Positions 8,081-17,009 of a DNA stretch of 56,354 nucleotides are shown piece after piece. Position 1 is the stretch's first letter. Each line of letters starts with the position of its first letter. This stretch comes from Oscillospiraceae bacterium. Its GTDB lineage: Bacteria; Bacillota; Clostridia; Oscillospirales; Ruminococcaceae. The stretch lies in contig JAAWRH010000027.1 of NCBI GenBank assembly GCA_022800935.1, positions 1-56,354 of the forward strand. The letters run 5' to 3'. A model generated the notes under the pieces. That model saw only the letters and a program-made list of their open reading frames with translations. It made no database searches and was not told the origin of the DNA. The position numbers were made by a program, and so were the translations under genes.

Positions 8081-8127
8081 AAAGCCAGACAACCGGATGC
8101 AGAAAAACCGGTCACCTGGCTTTTTAT
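8081..8127 (-). terminator. Terminator after the GNAT gene
   Basis: AAAGCCAG-ACA-ACCGG (8081-8096) pairs with CCGGT-CAC-CTGGCTTT (8108-8123). T-rich sequence lies on both sides. It would end the polA-fumarase-GNAT transcript on the minus strand. Confidence 0.75.
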
Positions 8128-8140
8128 CATGCCTCATGCC

Positions 8141-8905
8141 TCATGCCTCTGTGCTCTTCTTCCCCGACTCAATCTCCACCCATGCGGGGTAAAAGCCGCA
8201 TTTCAGCGCGATTTTCCATGACCCCAGGTTGGAAAGGCTGGTTCCGTAAAAGGGAATCGCCCCCCGGCGGAAGACCTCATCCTTCAGCAGCCCCACCAGC
8301 GCTGCACCGATGCCCTGCCTACGGTAGGGGGGCAGTACATCGATGCCGATCTGCCACATTCTGGGGCAGTCCGCCGAGCATCCCGCCAGTCCGATGATAT
8401 TCCCCCGGTCCATGGCGGCGACAGCCAACACATCCGGGCGTTCGGGTTTAAAATTCTCACAGATGGCATTGGGAAAATCGGGGTTTCCGTAAAGCCCCAT
8501 GATTTCCCTCTGCTCCATCCACCTGACCTCAAAGGAGGGCCTCAGCTCCAGGGGCTCCGGGTCCGGCAAAAACATATGGTGGCTGGCCCGCAGGGTTTGT
8601 CTGTACCGGTTCAGCTCCCGCTCCAGCCTACACAAGTTGGGGTGCTCAAACAGCCAGAACCCCCTCTTGTCCCGGATAAACTCCTCCAAAAAGCGATGCA
8701 GCTGCCGGTCGGCCATGATGACCGCGCTGTCCCCTAAGGTTGCCATGGTGAAGAAGTACTTCCCCTCCTGGTACTCCCGCCGCCCTGGCACAATTTCCGA
8801 AAGGGTGACGGCATTCTCCGAACCGGAAAGATCCTCCAATGTGCAGTTGTAGTCCAGGGCGAGCTGACGCTTCAGCTCCCCTTCAATCTCCCGTCTGGTG
8901 AGCAT
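8141..8905 (-). CDS. GNAT-family N-acetyltransferase
   Basis: The 254-residue protein has a GNAT fold in its C-terminal half. The acetyl-CoA-binding motif A is IDVLPPYRRQGIGAALV (roughly residues 190-206), with the RRQGIG pyrophosphate loop. The N-terminal half is an extra domain of unknown function. A good ribosome site, AAAGGAG, precedes the ATG. It begins 27 bp after the fumarase beta gene, so it is likely cotranscribed with the polA-fumarase run. The acceptor substrate (small molecule, peptide or protein) is unknown. The end KCGFYPAWVEIES is typical of the acceptor-site strand of this superfamily. Confidence 0.82.
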   Translation of the reverse strand: MLTRREIEGELKRQLALDYNCTLEDLSGSENAVTLSEIVPGRREYQEGKYFFTMATLGDSAVIMADRQLHRFLEEFIRDKRGFWLFEHPNLCRLERELNRYRQTLRASHHMFLPDPEPLELRPSFEVRWMEQREIMGLYGNPDFPNAICENFKPERPDVLAVAAMDRGNIIGLAGCSADCPRMWQIGIDVLPPYRRQGIGAALVGLLKDEVFRRGAIPFYGTSLSNLGSWKIALKCGFYPAWVEIESGKKSTEA

Positions 8906-8932
8906 GATAGTCCGCTCCTTTCGTGTCTGTTG

Positions 8933-9478
8933 TCATCTTCTGCGGTATCTGCGGATATTCTCCCCCTGGATGGTCCGGCCCTGGGCGTCAATCCCCACAA
9001 CCACCTTGAAATCCTCTACATAATACCGCTTGATGGATTCAGTCCCCAAATCGGGATAGGCCAGCTCCTCCACCTCCTTGACCGCGTTGGCGCACAGGAC
9101 GGCGGCTCCGCCCACCCCCAGCAGATAAAGGCCCTTGTACTGCTTGCACAGCTCCGCCACATAGGGGGCCCGGTCCCCCTTGCCGATGCAGGCCGCCATC
9201 CCGTGCTGGAACATCATCTCCACATAGGGGTCCATCCTGGCGCTGGTGGTGGGGCCCAGGGGGCCTATTACTCTTCCGGGACTTGCCGGGCAGGGGCCGC
9301 AGTAAAAGATAACCGCATTTTGCAGGTCGATGGGCAGCGGCAATCCCTGCTCCACCGCCTCCCGGATGCGCTGGTGAGCCGCGTCTCTGGCGGTGTAGAT
9401 GTTACCGGTCAGCTCCAGGACGTCTCCGATTTTTACCGATTCCCGCATTTCCAGGGTAAAGGGCAGTGTTATCTTCAT
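8933..9478 (-). CDS. Fumarate hydratase (class I) beta subunit
   Basis: The smaller subunit of the oxygen-sensitive iron-sulfur fumarase or L(+)-tartrate dehydratase. Recognisable segments are LTGNIYTARDAAHQRI, YCGPCPAS, GPTTSARMDPY and GGAAVL near the middle. The open frame begins at 9535, but the ATG at 9478 (MKITLPFTLEMRESV) matches the family start. The protein is then 181 residues, normal for the separate beta chain. It lies 20 bp after the alpha subunit gene. With alpha it should interconvert fumarate and malate through a [4Fe-4S] cluster. Tartrate dehydratase is the alternative assignment. Confidence 0.92.
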   Translation of the reverse strand: MKITLPFTLEMRESVKIGDVLELTGNIYTARDAAHQRIREAVEQGLPLPIDLQNAVIFYCGPCPASPGRVIGPLGPTTSARMDPYVEMMFQHGMAACIGKGDRAPYVAELCKQYKGLYLLGVGGAAVLCANAVKEVEELAYPDLGTESIKRYYVEDFKVVVGIDAQGRTIQGENIRRYRRR

Positions 9479-9498
9479 GTTTATGTACCGTCCTCTCT

Positions 9499-10341
9499 TT
9501 AAATCTGCGCCTGGGCATGGCGGCAGGCGTGGCATTGGAAGGTGATGGCCAGGGGCAGGCAGGCGATGTGGGTGGGGTAAGCCTCGATGTGGACGTCCAG
9601 GGCCGTCACCGTTCCCCCCATCCCCAGCGCCCCGATGCCAGAGTCGTTGATCTCCTTTAAAAGTTGCTCCTCCAGCTCTGCCAGGTGGGGCTTGGGGTTT
9701 CGGTTGCCGATGTCCCGCCGCAGAGCCTTTTTGGAGAGCACCGCCGCCTGGTCCATCGTCCCGCCCAGGCCAATGCCGATAACCAGCGGCGGACAGGGCT
9801 TCCCCCCCGCATAATCCACCGCGTCCAGCACCGCTTTCTTGATTCCCGCCACCCCATCGGCGGGAATCAGCATGGACAGATGGCTCATGTTTTCACTCCC
9901 CGCACCCTTGGGCAGAACCGTGATTGTCACCCTGTCGCCGGGGATAATCTCGGTGTGAAGGACGGCAGGGGTGTTGTCCCCGGTGTTGGTCCGCAGAATG
10001 GGGTCCGCCACCACCGATTTGCGAAGATATCCGTCCCGGTATCCCTGGCGGACCCCCTCGTTGACCGCCTCTGTCAGCGGCTCCCCCTCCCAGCACACCT
10101 CCTGGCCAATCTCCATGAAGATGACCGTCATGCCGGTGTCCTGACAGCAGGCAAGGTTGTTTTTATCCGCGTAATCCGCGTTTTCAATGAGCATATCCAG
10201 AATTTCCCGGCAGAGGGGGGATTCCTCCCGCCGCCTGGCGTCCTTCAGCGCATCCGTCACATTGGCGCTCAGATGCTGGCAGGCCTGGATGCACAGCCCG
10301 CGTATCACAGGGATCAGTTCCTTGGTGTTTATGCTTCTCAT
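9499..10341 (-). CDS. Fumarate hydratase (class I) alpha subunit
   Basis: The 280-residue alpha subunit carries the iron-sulfur site. A cluster cysteine is expected in NLACCQDTGMTV, and the substrate-binding NTGDNTPAV and KGAGSENMS motifs are intact. The end QCHACRHAQAQI is family-typical. A clear GGAGG precedes the ATG, only 15 bp after the polA stop, so polA, alpha and beta form one transcript. The protein works in the reductive or oxidative branch of the citric acid cycle in anaerobes. A tartrate dehydratase role cannot be excluded. Confidence 0.92.
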   Translation of the reverse strand: MRSINTKELIPVIRGLCIQACQHLSANVTDALKDARRREESPLCREILDMLIENADYADKNNLACCQDTGMTVIFMEIGQEVCWEGEPLTEAVNEGVRQGYRDGYLRKSVVADPILRTNTGDNTPAVLHTEIIPGDRVTITVLPKGAGSENMSHLSMLIPADGVAGIKKAVLDAVDYAGGKPCPPLVIGIGLGGTMDQAAVLSKKALRRDIGNRNPKPHLAELEEQLLKEINDSGIGALGMGGTVTALDVHIEAYPTHIACLPLAITFQCHACRHAQAQI

Positions 10342-10356
10342 ACGGTTGTCCTCCCT

Positions 10357-12996
10357 TTACTTGGATTCATACCAGGTCTTTCCGGTTTTGGCCGACACCT
10401 CCATGGGGACCTCCATGTGGACCGCGTCCTCCATCTCCTCCTTCAAAAGGCGCTTGACCTGCTCCGCCTCGCTGGCCGGGGCCTCCACAATCAGCTCGTC
10501 GTGGACCTGAAGCAGAAGCCGGGCCTTCAGCCCTTCCTTCTTCAGTCTCCGGTAAACCCGCACCATGGCAATCTTGATGATATCCGCCGCCGTCCCCTGG
10601 ATGGGGGTGTTCATGGCCACCCGCTCCCCAAAGGCCCGCGTGTTGCGGTTGGAGGCGGTCAGCTCCGGCAGATACCTCCGCCGGTGGAACAGGGTGGTGA
10701 CATAGCCCTGCTTTTTCGCCAGCTCCTTGGTGTCCTCCATATACTTTTTAACCCCGGAATAGGTTTTCAGGTAGTTTTTGATATACTGGTCCGCCTCCGC
10801 CACCGAAACGCCGATGTCCCCCGAAAGGGAAAATGCCCCGATGCCGTAGACGATGCCGAAGTTGACCGCCTTGGCCCGGCTGCGCATCAGCGGCGTGACA
10901 AAGAGGGGCGGCTGGTTGAACACCTGGGAGGCGGTGATGGTGTGGATATCCTCCCCGTTGAGGAAGGCGTCAATCATATTCCGGTCCTTGGAGATGGAGG
11001 CCAGCACCCGCAGCTCGATCTGGGAATAGTCCGCGTCCGCCAGCAGACACCCCTCCCTGGCCCGGAAGAACTTCCGCAGGTTGCTGCCCAGCTCAGTCCG
11101 GACGGGGATGTTCTGCATATTGGGCTCCGCCGAGCTGATTCGCCCGGTACGGGTCTCGGTCTGGTTAAAGGAGGAGTGGACCCGTCCGTCGGCGGCAACC
11201 ACCTTTAACAGACCCTCCACATAGGTGGATTTCAGCTTGGCGAGCTGACGGTATTGCAGAATCTTCCCGATGATGGGGTGCATCCCCCGCAGGCTGTCCA
11301 GGACGTCGGCGTTGGTGGAATAGCCGCTCTTGGTCTTTTTCCCGGACGGGAGCCCCAGCTTGATGAACAACACCTCACCAAGCTGTTTGGGGGAGTTGAT
11401 ATTGAACTCATACCCCGCGTCCTCCCAGATAGACGTCTGGAGGGCGGCGATGTCGGCGTCCAGCTGTTCCCCGAACCGGGCGATGCCCTCTGTGTCCAGT
11501 TCAAAGCCGATCAGCTCCATGGAGGCCAGCACCTCGGAGAGGGGGATTTCCATAGCGTGCAGCAGTTCCTCCTGTTCGTTGCGGCGGATCTGTTCCGCCA
11601 GCGTTTCGCACAGGCGGGGAAAGTCTGCGCACTCCCGGATAAACGCCGCCCTCTCCTCCGGGAGCTCCCCGGCCACTGCCGCACCCTCCGCATGGTACTG
11701 GCTCAGCAGCTTATCCACTGGGTATTCGGTGGAGTTGGGGCTGAGGAGGTAAGCGGCCAGCGCCGAATCAAAGCCCACCTCCCCCAGCTCCACCCCGTGG
11801 AGCTGGGCGAAGCGGTAAAGGGCCTTGCAGTTGTGGGTAAAGATGGGGACCGAAAGCTCCGCCGCCCCTTCCAGCAGGGACAGCAGCCTTTCCGGCGCGT
11901 TTTCCTGTATGTCATATACGGCGTCCCCGCCATCAAAGCCGAGGCGCTGTGGCTCGTCCCCCTCAAACCGCACCAGCAGGGAAAGGGGTTCTCCCTTCTC
12001 CTTCAGTGCCGCCAGCACCTGGGCGGCCTCCTCCGGGGAGGGCTCCAGGACGGCCTGCCACTCCCGCTCCTCCTGGGGCTGCTCCACCGTATCCGGCACA
12101 GAGGAATAGCTCAGTGCCGCATCCTCCGCCGTAAACCCAAACCGCTTGATAAGGGTGTACATCTCCAGCCGGTTGAGGATGGAATAGGCCTTTGCCCGGT
12201 CCTGGGGGCGGCGGGCAAGCTCCTCTATGGAGCAGGGAACGGGGGATTCCCGGTCGATCTCCGCCAGCCGGTAGGAGAGATATGCCTTATCATGATCGGC
12301 CTCCAGCTTCTTCCGGACAGCCGGGCGGATTCCCTCTGCCTCCAGGTTTTGGTACACCCCGTCCAGACTGCCAAACTTCTGTATCAGATCCAGGGCGGTC
12401 TTCTCCCCCACGCCGGCCACGCCGGGGATGTTGTCGGAGGTATCCCCCATCAGGGCCTTCACATCAATGAGCTGCCGGGGCGTCAAGCCATACTTTTCCT
12501 GAATCGCCGCCGGATCATAGGGGATGTATTCCGCCTTGCCCCCCTTGGAGGAGGCAAGCACCACCGTCACATGGTCCGTCACAAGCTGGAACATATCCCG
12601 GTCCCCGCTGGCAATATAGCAGTCGTGACCCGCTTCGGCGCAACGTTTGCCAAGCGTTCCCAGAATGTCGTCCGCCTCATACCCCTCCAGCTCCACGATG
12701 GGGTAGCCCAGGGCGGTGATCAATTCTTTTAAAAACGGAAGCTGCATCCCCAGCTCTTCGGGCATTCCCTTGCGGGTGCCCTTGTAGTCCGCGTACATCT
12801 TGTGCCGGAAGGTGGGGGCGGGAAGGTCAAAGACAAAGGCCACTGCGTCCGGCTTCAGCTCACTTTCCAGCTTCAGGAATATCCCCCAAAACCCAAAAAT
12901 CCCGTTGGTAAAGATACCCTCCTTGTTGGTCAGCGGCCTTACCCCGTAAAAGCCCCGGTTCAGTATACTGTTGGAGTCCACTATCAGCAGCTTCAT
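10357..12996 (-). CDS. polA: DNA polymerase I
   Basis: An 879-residue repair and Okazaki-fragment polymerase. Residues 1-290 form the 5'-3' flap nuclease (KLLIVDSNSILNRGFYG, GYEADDILGTL, GDRDMFQLV, LMGDTSDNIPG). The polymerase motifs are DYSQIELRVLASIS (A), RAKAVNFGIVYG (B) and LLLQVHDELI (C). In the middle the 3'-5' proofreading domain has lost its acidic residues. The DxE strand is replaced by LSLLVRFEG, and the NxxxD segment reads THNCKALYRF, so proofreading is probably absent, as in many Firmicutes. The open frame starts at 13020, but AAGGGA directly before ATG 12996 (MKLLIVDSN) marks the start. It is followed within 15 bp by the fumarase genes. Confidence 0.96.
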   Translation of the reverse strand: MKLLIVDSNSILNRGFYGVRPLTNKEGIFTNGIFGFWGIFLKLESELKPDAVAFVFDLPAPTFRHKMYADYKGTRKGMPEELGMQLPFLKELITALGYPIVELEGYEADDILGTLGKRCAEAGHDCYIASGDRDMFQLVTDHVTVVLASSKGGKAEYIPYDPAAIQEKYGLTPRQLIDVKALMGDTSDNIPGVAGVGEKTALDLIQKFGSLDGVYQNLEAEGIRPAVRKKLEADHDKAYLSYRLAEIDRESPVPCSIEELARRPQDRAKAYSILNRLEMYTLIKRFGFTAEDAALSYSSVPDTVEQPQEEREWQAVLEPSPEEAAQVLAALKEKGEPLSLLVRFEGDEPQRLGFDGGDAVYDIQENAPERLLSLLEGAAELSVPIFTHNCKALYRFAQLHGVELGEVGFDSALAAYLLSPNSTEYPVDKLLSQYHAEGAAVAGELPEERAAFIRECADFPRLCETLAEQIRRNEQEELLHAMEIPLSEVLASMELIGFELDTEGIARFGEQLDADIAALQTSIWEDAGYEFNINSPKQLGEVLFIKLGLPSGKKTKSGYSTNADVLDSLRGMHPIIGKILQYRQLAKLKSTYVEGLLKVVAADGRVHSSFNQTETRTGRISSAEPNMQNIPVRTELGSNLRKFFRAREGCLLADADYSQIELRVLASISKDRNMIDAFLNGEDIHTITASQVFNQPPLFVTPLMRSRAKAVNFGIVYGIGAFSLSGDIGVSVAEADQYIKNYLKTYSGVKKYMEDTKELAKKQGYVTTLFHRRRYLPELTASNRNTRAFGERVAMNTPIQGTAADIIKIAMVRVYRRLKKEGLKARLLLQVHDELIVEAPASEAEQVKRLLKEEMEDAVHMEVPMEVSAKTGKTWYESK

Positions 12997-13032
12997 ATCC
13001 CTTACACGCCCCCTATACAAAATTCCTTTCGG

Positions 13033-13125
13033 TTATTTCCTTTTTCCCATCAAAGAACAGCTAATTGCCACAAACAATCCCAATAACACCCAGGGAAACG
13101 CAGCCGCAAAAAAATCTGCCATCAT
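13033..13125 (-). CDS. Small single-span membrane peptide (30 aa)
   Basis: A short frame between the glycosyltransferase and polA genes encodes MMADFFAAAFPWVLLGLFVA followed by ISCSLMGKRK. GGAGG lies four bases before the first ATG, with a second ATG directly after it. The peptide is one hydrophobic helix with an acidic N-terminal residue and a basic GKRK end, the classic layout of an inner-membrane small protein with the tail in the cytoplasm. It starts 13 bp downstream of the glycosyltransferase stop and so sits within the operon. I have an impression that similar tiny proteins occur in related Clostridia, but I cannot assign a function. Confidence 0.68.
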   Translation of the reverse strand: MMADFFAAAFPWVLLGLFVAISCSLMGKRK

Positions 13126-13137
13126 TTTTCCTCCAAA

Positions 13138-14106
13138 TTATTCCAGTTCGTTCAAAAGCCGGTCGATGATAAACCGTGGGCGCTGTTTTACCTCGGCGTA
13201 AATCTTGCCCACATATTCCCCGATAATCCCCAGGCACAAAAGCTGTATCCCGCCGATCATCCAGATGGAGCCCATCAGGGTAGTCCAGCCCTGAACCGTG
13301 TATCCGAACAGCTTCTGAACCAGCAGCACCAACAGCATGATGATGCTTGCAATAAAGATAAGCACCCCCAGCCAGGTGATCATCCGGATGGGTTTGACGC
13401 TGAAGGAGGTGATGCCGTCAAAGGCAAAGGAGAGCATCTTTTTGAGGGGGTATTTGGACTCCCCCGCGAACCGCTCGTGCCGCTCATAGGTGACAATGGC
13501 GGAGGGAAAGCCAATCAGCGGCACCACCCCCCGCAGGAACAGGTTGACCTCCTTATACTGGGCAAGGCCCTCCAGGGCCCGGCGGCTCATCAGGCGGTAA
13601 TCGGCGTGGTTGTCCACAATATCCACCCCCAGGGCCTGCATGAACTTGTAAAAGCCCTGGGCAGTCCCCCGCTTAAAGGCAGTGTCGGTTTCGCGGGAAC
13701 TCCTCACCCCATAGACCACGTCGGAGCCCTTATAGTATTCCTCCACAAACCGGTCAACGGCGTCCACATCGTCCTGAAGGTCCGCATCCATGGAGATTAC
13801 CATGTCCGCGTACTGCTTGGCGGTCATCAGCCCCGCCAGAAGGGCGTTCTGATGTCCCCGGTTGCGGGAGAGCTTCAGGCCGCTGATCTGCCTGTGCTCC
13901 CTGTGGAGCCGGGAAATCAGCTCCCAGGTCTTATCCTTGCTGCCGTCGTCCACAAAGAGGATGCGGCTTTTTTCCGTCACCATTCCCGCCGCAACCATCC
14001 CCGCCAGCTTTTCCAGCAGGCGGCGGCTGGTCTCCGGGAGGACCTCCTCCTCGTTGTAACAGGGAATCACCAGATACAGCGTTTCCGGGGCCCTATTTTC
14101 AATCAT
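13138..14106 (-). CDS. GtrB/DPM1-type family 2 glycosyltransferase
   Basis: A 322-residue membrane glycosyltransferase. The GT-A domain comes first: VIPCYNEEEVL, the nucleotide-binding FVDDGSKDKTWE, and DADLQDD as the DxD-type metal site. Two C-terminal membrane segments follow (around 232-260 and 272-296) and end in IIGEYVGKIYAEVKQRP, a signature of undecaprenyl-phosphate glucosyltransferases (GtrB, YkcC, CsbB). It loads a sugar from a nucleotide donor onto the lipid carrier on the cytoplasmic side. Its start overlaps the stop of the YfhO-type gene by four bases (ATGA). This pairing is known from GtrB-YfhO systems that decorate cell-wall polymers such as teichoic acid. Confidence 0.92.
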   Translation of the reverse strand: MIENRAPETLYLVIPCYNEEEVLPETSRRLLEKLAGMVAAGMVTEKSRILFVDDGSKDKTWELISRLHREHRQISGLKLSRNRGHQNALLAGLMTAKQYADMVISMDADLQDDVDAVDRFVEEYYKGSDVVYGVRSSRETDTAFKRGTAQGFYKFMQALGVDIVDNHADYRLMSRRALEGLAQYKEVNLFLRGVVPLIGFPSAIVTYERHERFAGESKYPLKKMLSFAFDGITSFSVKPIRMITWLGVLIFIASIIMLLVLLVQKLFGYTVQGWTTLMGSIWMIGGIQLLCLGIIGEYVGKIYAEVKQRPRFIIDRLLNELE

Positions 14107-16646
14107 TCCTCTTGTCCTCCTTTTCCGGCGGAATTTCTCTCTTTTTCTGTTTGCTGGGCGGGTTTTTCCGGAAGTGTCTCATCCTCCCGCGAGAACTGCT
14201 CCAGCTCGGAGAGCAGTCCGTCCAGAACGTTGGCTTCACTGACATCCCGGCTCTTGGAGTCACTACCGGAAAACTGGTCGGGGACCACCTGTCCGATTTC
14301 GATTTCGGGGCGGCGGTCCATAAAGCGGCGTATGCCGAACAGGGCCAGATATCCCGCCAGCAGCATCAAACCGATAACGGAAAGGATAACGCCCGGAATC
14401 AGGCCGGGGGGTATATAGTGGAAGCGGATGTCGCTCTCCCCCTCCGGACAGCGCACCGCCATAAAGCCGATGTTGCACCGGACAATCTCCGCCGGTTCTC
14501 CGTTGACGGTGGCGCTCCAGCCCTTTTCATAGGGCACCGAGAAGAACACCAGGTTTTCCCGGCTCAGGTCAATGTGGGCCGAAAAGCCCCAGTTGTCCTT
14601 GGCAAAGTAATCGGTACACTGGGTGCGGCGGTCCTTGACGTCCTCCACAAAATCCTCGTAGCTGAAGCCGCAGTTGGATTGATCCAGCTCCCAGAGAAGG
14701 TCGCTGTTCCAATCCGCCGCCTCCTCGTCCAGCACCATCGCCTTGAGCAGCAGCTTGGACTTGGCGGAGGTGGAGGCGTTGTCAAAGTCCTCCCGCGTGA
14801 TGTAGTAGTCATAGGCAAAGCCCATAGGCAGAAAGTTTTCGTTTTCATAGAGGTTGAAGGTGTTCTGGGTATTTACATACTGAAAGCCGGGCATAGGGTT
14901 CTGCTCCTCCTTGCCCTCCTCAATAAACAGCCACTTGACCGAGAGGAAGGCCCGCAGGGCGTAGTAATCGGTGGAGGGTTTGCTGGAGACGTCCCGCTTT
15001 ACCCCTACCTCCGGGTAAAACTCCATGATGGAGACAGGGACAATGCTGTGGAACGCCTGGATGTTGGGCAGCTGCCAGAACATCCCCATGTTGTCCATGG
15101 CGTCGTAAAAGTCGTACCGGGCAAACTCGCTGTCCGGCATCTCCAGGCGGTCCTTGCCGTCCAGGGCGATGTCCACAATCCAGTCCCCCTTGGGAGAGTT
15201 GAGCACCTTTCCCATGGTCAGGAAGGTGGCCCCGTGGACCAGAACAATGGCCGAGGTGATGATGCCCGTCACCTTCAGGAAGCGGTCCTCCCCCTCCTCC
15301 CGGATGCGATCCACCACAATATGGGTGATGATCAGACAGGCCAGGGCAATGACGCTGACAATGGCGTATCTGGCCCAGTTGTCCACCAGGCCGAAGGACC
15401 ACTCCTCATCCTGGTACACCGGAGTCAAGCCCATGGCCAGGATAAAAGTGATGGTGATGACCGCCGTCCACCGCTGGCCGCGGCGCATGTCAATCTCCCG
15501 GTTTTCCAGGGAGCGGACGGTGGCAAGGCACATCATCAGCACCGGCATGTAAAACCAGCGGGCATAATAGGACTGGTTCATCATGACAAACAGGCTGTTG
15601 AAGCCGGGGACCATGGCGATGAGCAGGGAGATGGCCAGTATCTTTTTCAGCCAGTCCCGCTGTGTACACTGGACATAGGCGATAACCCCGGACATGGAAA
15701 ACAGGGGCAGCCAGGCGCTGAGGGACGACCACTTGGCCGCCTGGTCGGTGAACAAAAAGGAGTTGTACACCAGGTCCGGCGGGAAGAACATGTTGTATAA
15801 AATCTCCATGGGGCGGCGCTCCTGCCAGTACACCCAGATGTTCCAGCCGTTTTGCAGGCTGTCCAGGCCTGTCCGTGGGTTGCCCATCAGGGCCAGCACC
15901 GAGGGCAGCAGCACCGACGCGGCGATAATCACCCCCAGTACCGATTCCAGCGCCACCAGGCCGAATTTTTTCAGATCCACGGGAAAGGTTTTCTTATCGG
16001 TGCAGCGTATCACAAAGTAGATAATGGTGAAAACCACCTCGCCGATGAAAAACCAGTAGTTGACAAAGGCGTTGATAAACACCGCCGCCGCGAACAACCC
16101 CTTGCGGTCATTCTGCACCAGTTCCTCCATCCCGATGAGCAGCAGGGGGAAGAACACCACCACCTCCAGGAAGTGGTTGAAGAAAGTGTTATAGATGCAG
16201 AAGCCGGAAAAGCCGTAGAGAATCGCCCCCAGCATGGCATAGCGGACATCCTTGGTAAACCGCTTCAGGTAACAGAAGCCGGTGAGGGAGGCGCAGGCAA
16301 GCTTTAAAATCAGCAGCGGCCCCATGAGCATGGGGACCATGTGGTTGGGAAAGGGCAGGGTCAGCCAGAAAAAAGGGCTGGTAATCAGGTAAAAGCTGTA
16401 GGAGCCGATAAAATTCGCCCCCAGGTCCGTCTCCCAGTTCCAGAACCAGTCCCCGCTGCGGACCGCCTGATGGGTCAGCTTATAGAACGGCACCTGCTGG
16501 ACGTTAAAGTCCCCGGTGAAGAAATAGTACCCCTTTTCCCAGATGATAAAAGGGAGAAACAGCAGTGTGGAGAGCAGCAGCGCATAGAGGAAGAGCCGAA
16601 GATATTGGTTCTTCAAAGGCTTCGGCTGCGGAAGTTTTTTAATCAA
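14103..16646 (-). CDS. YfhO-family multi-span membrane glycosyltransferase-like protein
   Basis: About 847 residues with a dozen or more membrane helices in the first 500 residues, an extracytoplasmic domain and a final membrane segment, then a charged tail. Early motifs typical of YfhO are GDFNVQQVPFYKLTHQAV and GSYSFYLITSPFFWLTLPFP. YfhO proteins are GT-C-like enzymes that move a sugar from undecaprenyl phosphate to a wall polymer outside the cell. The adjoining GtrB-type gene would make the donor. The open frame starts at GTG 16655, but GAGGTG six bases before TTG 16646 suggests translation begins there. The gene heads the minus-strand run toward polA. Confidence 0.88.
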   Translation of the reverse strand: MIKKLPQPKPLKNQYLRLFLYALLLSTLLFLPFIIWEKGYYFFTGDFNVQQVPFYKLTHQAVRSGDWFWNWETDLGANFIGSYSFYLITSPFFWLTLPFPNHMVPMLMGPLLILKLACASLTGFCYLKRFTKDVRYAMLGAILYGFSGFCIYNTFFNHFLEVVVFFPLLLIGMEELVQNDRKGLFAAAVFINAFVNYWFFIGEVVFTIIYFVIRCTDKKTFPVDLKKFGLVALESVLGVIIAASVLLPSVLALMGNPRTGLDSLQNGWNIWVYWQERRPMEILYNMFFPPDLVYNSFLFTDQAAKWSSLSAWLPLFSMSGVIAYVQCTQRDWLKKILAISLLIAMVPGFNSLFVMMNQSYYARWFYMPVLMMCLATVRSLENREIDMRRGQRWTAVITITFILAMGLTPVYQDEEWSFGLVDNWARYAIVSVIALACLIITHIVVDRIREEGEDRFLKVTGIITSAIVLVHGATFLTMGKVLNSPKGDWIVDIALDGKDRLEMPDSEFARYDFYDAMDNMGMFWQLPNIQAFHSIVPVSIMEFYPEVGVKRDVSSKPSTDYYALRAFLSVKWLFIEEGKEEQNPMPGFQYVNTQNTFNLYENENFLPMGFAYDYYITREDFDNASTSAKSKLLLKAMVLDEEAADWNSDLLWELDQSNCGFSYEDFVEDVKDRRTQCTDYFAKDNWGFSAHIDLSRENLVFFSVPYEKGWSATVNGEPAEIVRCNIGFMAVRCPEGESDIRFHYIPPGLIPGVILSVIGLMLLAGYLALFGIRRFMDRRPEIEIGQVVPDQFSGSDSKSRDVSEANVLDGLLSELEQFSREDETLPEKPAQQTEKERNSAGKGGQEE

Positions 16647-16688
16647 TGTTTTCACCTCGAACAGTTTGATGTTTTGGAGTACCCGTCT

Positions 16689-16810
16689 ATTATACCATAG
16701 AGCGAAGCGAAATGGTATAATCCGCCATGTTTTCCGGTTGCCCCGATAGGGGCGAGGAAAACGGCATCAAAATCTATAATAATCGCTTCGCGATTATTAT
16801 ACCATAATTT
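16689..16810. repeat. Cluster of nested palindromes between divergent genes
   Basis: Within the gap between the YfhO-type and GNAT genes lie three strong hairpins in 120 bp. ATTATACCAT (16689-16698) pairs with ATGGTATAAT (16712-16721). GTTTTCC and GCCCC (16729-16735, 16740-16744) pair with GGGGC and GGAAAAC (16749-16753, 16756-16762). ATAATAATCG (16776-16785) pairs with CGATTATTAT (16791-16800). TTATACCATA is repeated directly at both borders (16690-16699 and 16797-16806), and both outer hairpin loops contain GCGAAGCG or its complement. It resembles a REP/BIME- or MITE-like element. The rest of the 16647-17009 gap holds the GNAT promoter and nothing else I can see. Confidence 0.65.
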
Positions 16811-16945
16811 AGTGAAAAATAAAGAAATATCTCCCCATTTCCTTTGAAAATATGTATCCGGGTGGGATAAATGCCGCAATTTCCCAGCCCTTTTACATAG
16901 AGTGGACAGATTTCCAGCTTTTTTTGCGCTTTTTTCGGGAAAAAC

Positions 16946-16974
16946 TTTTCTATTTTCGGGTTTTATGGTATACT
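16946..16974 (+). promoter_or_regulatory. Extended -10 promoter of the GNAT-dus operon
   Basis: TGGTATACT gives a TGn-extended -10 box (TATACT at 16969-16974). The -35 region at 17-bp spacing (TTTTCT, 16946-16951) is weak. The start codon lies 35 bp further on. Confidence 0.5.
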
Positions 16975-17009
16975 GTACTGCAATCTTATCATCGAGGAGT
17001 GATTTTCTT

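Noticed and set aside
9664-11208. 514-codon plus-strand open frame
   Set aside because: It is antisense to fumarase alpha and polA, has no ribosome site, and is only open because the GC-rich opposite genes avoid stops in this frame.
11254-12732. 492-codon plus-strand open frame
   Set aside because: Antisense shadow of polA, with no start signals.
14112-15800. 562-codon plus-strand open frame
   Set aside because: Antisense shadow of the YfhO-type gene with no domain signature.
16652-16879. 75-codon minus-strand frame across the palindromes
   Set aside because: It is made of the repeat element itself and has no start signal.
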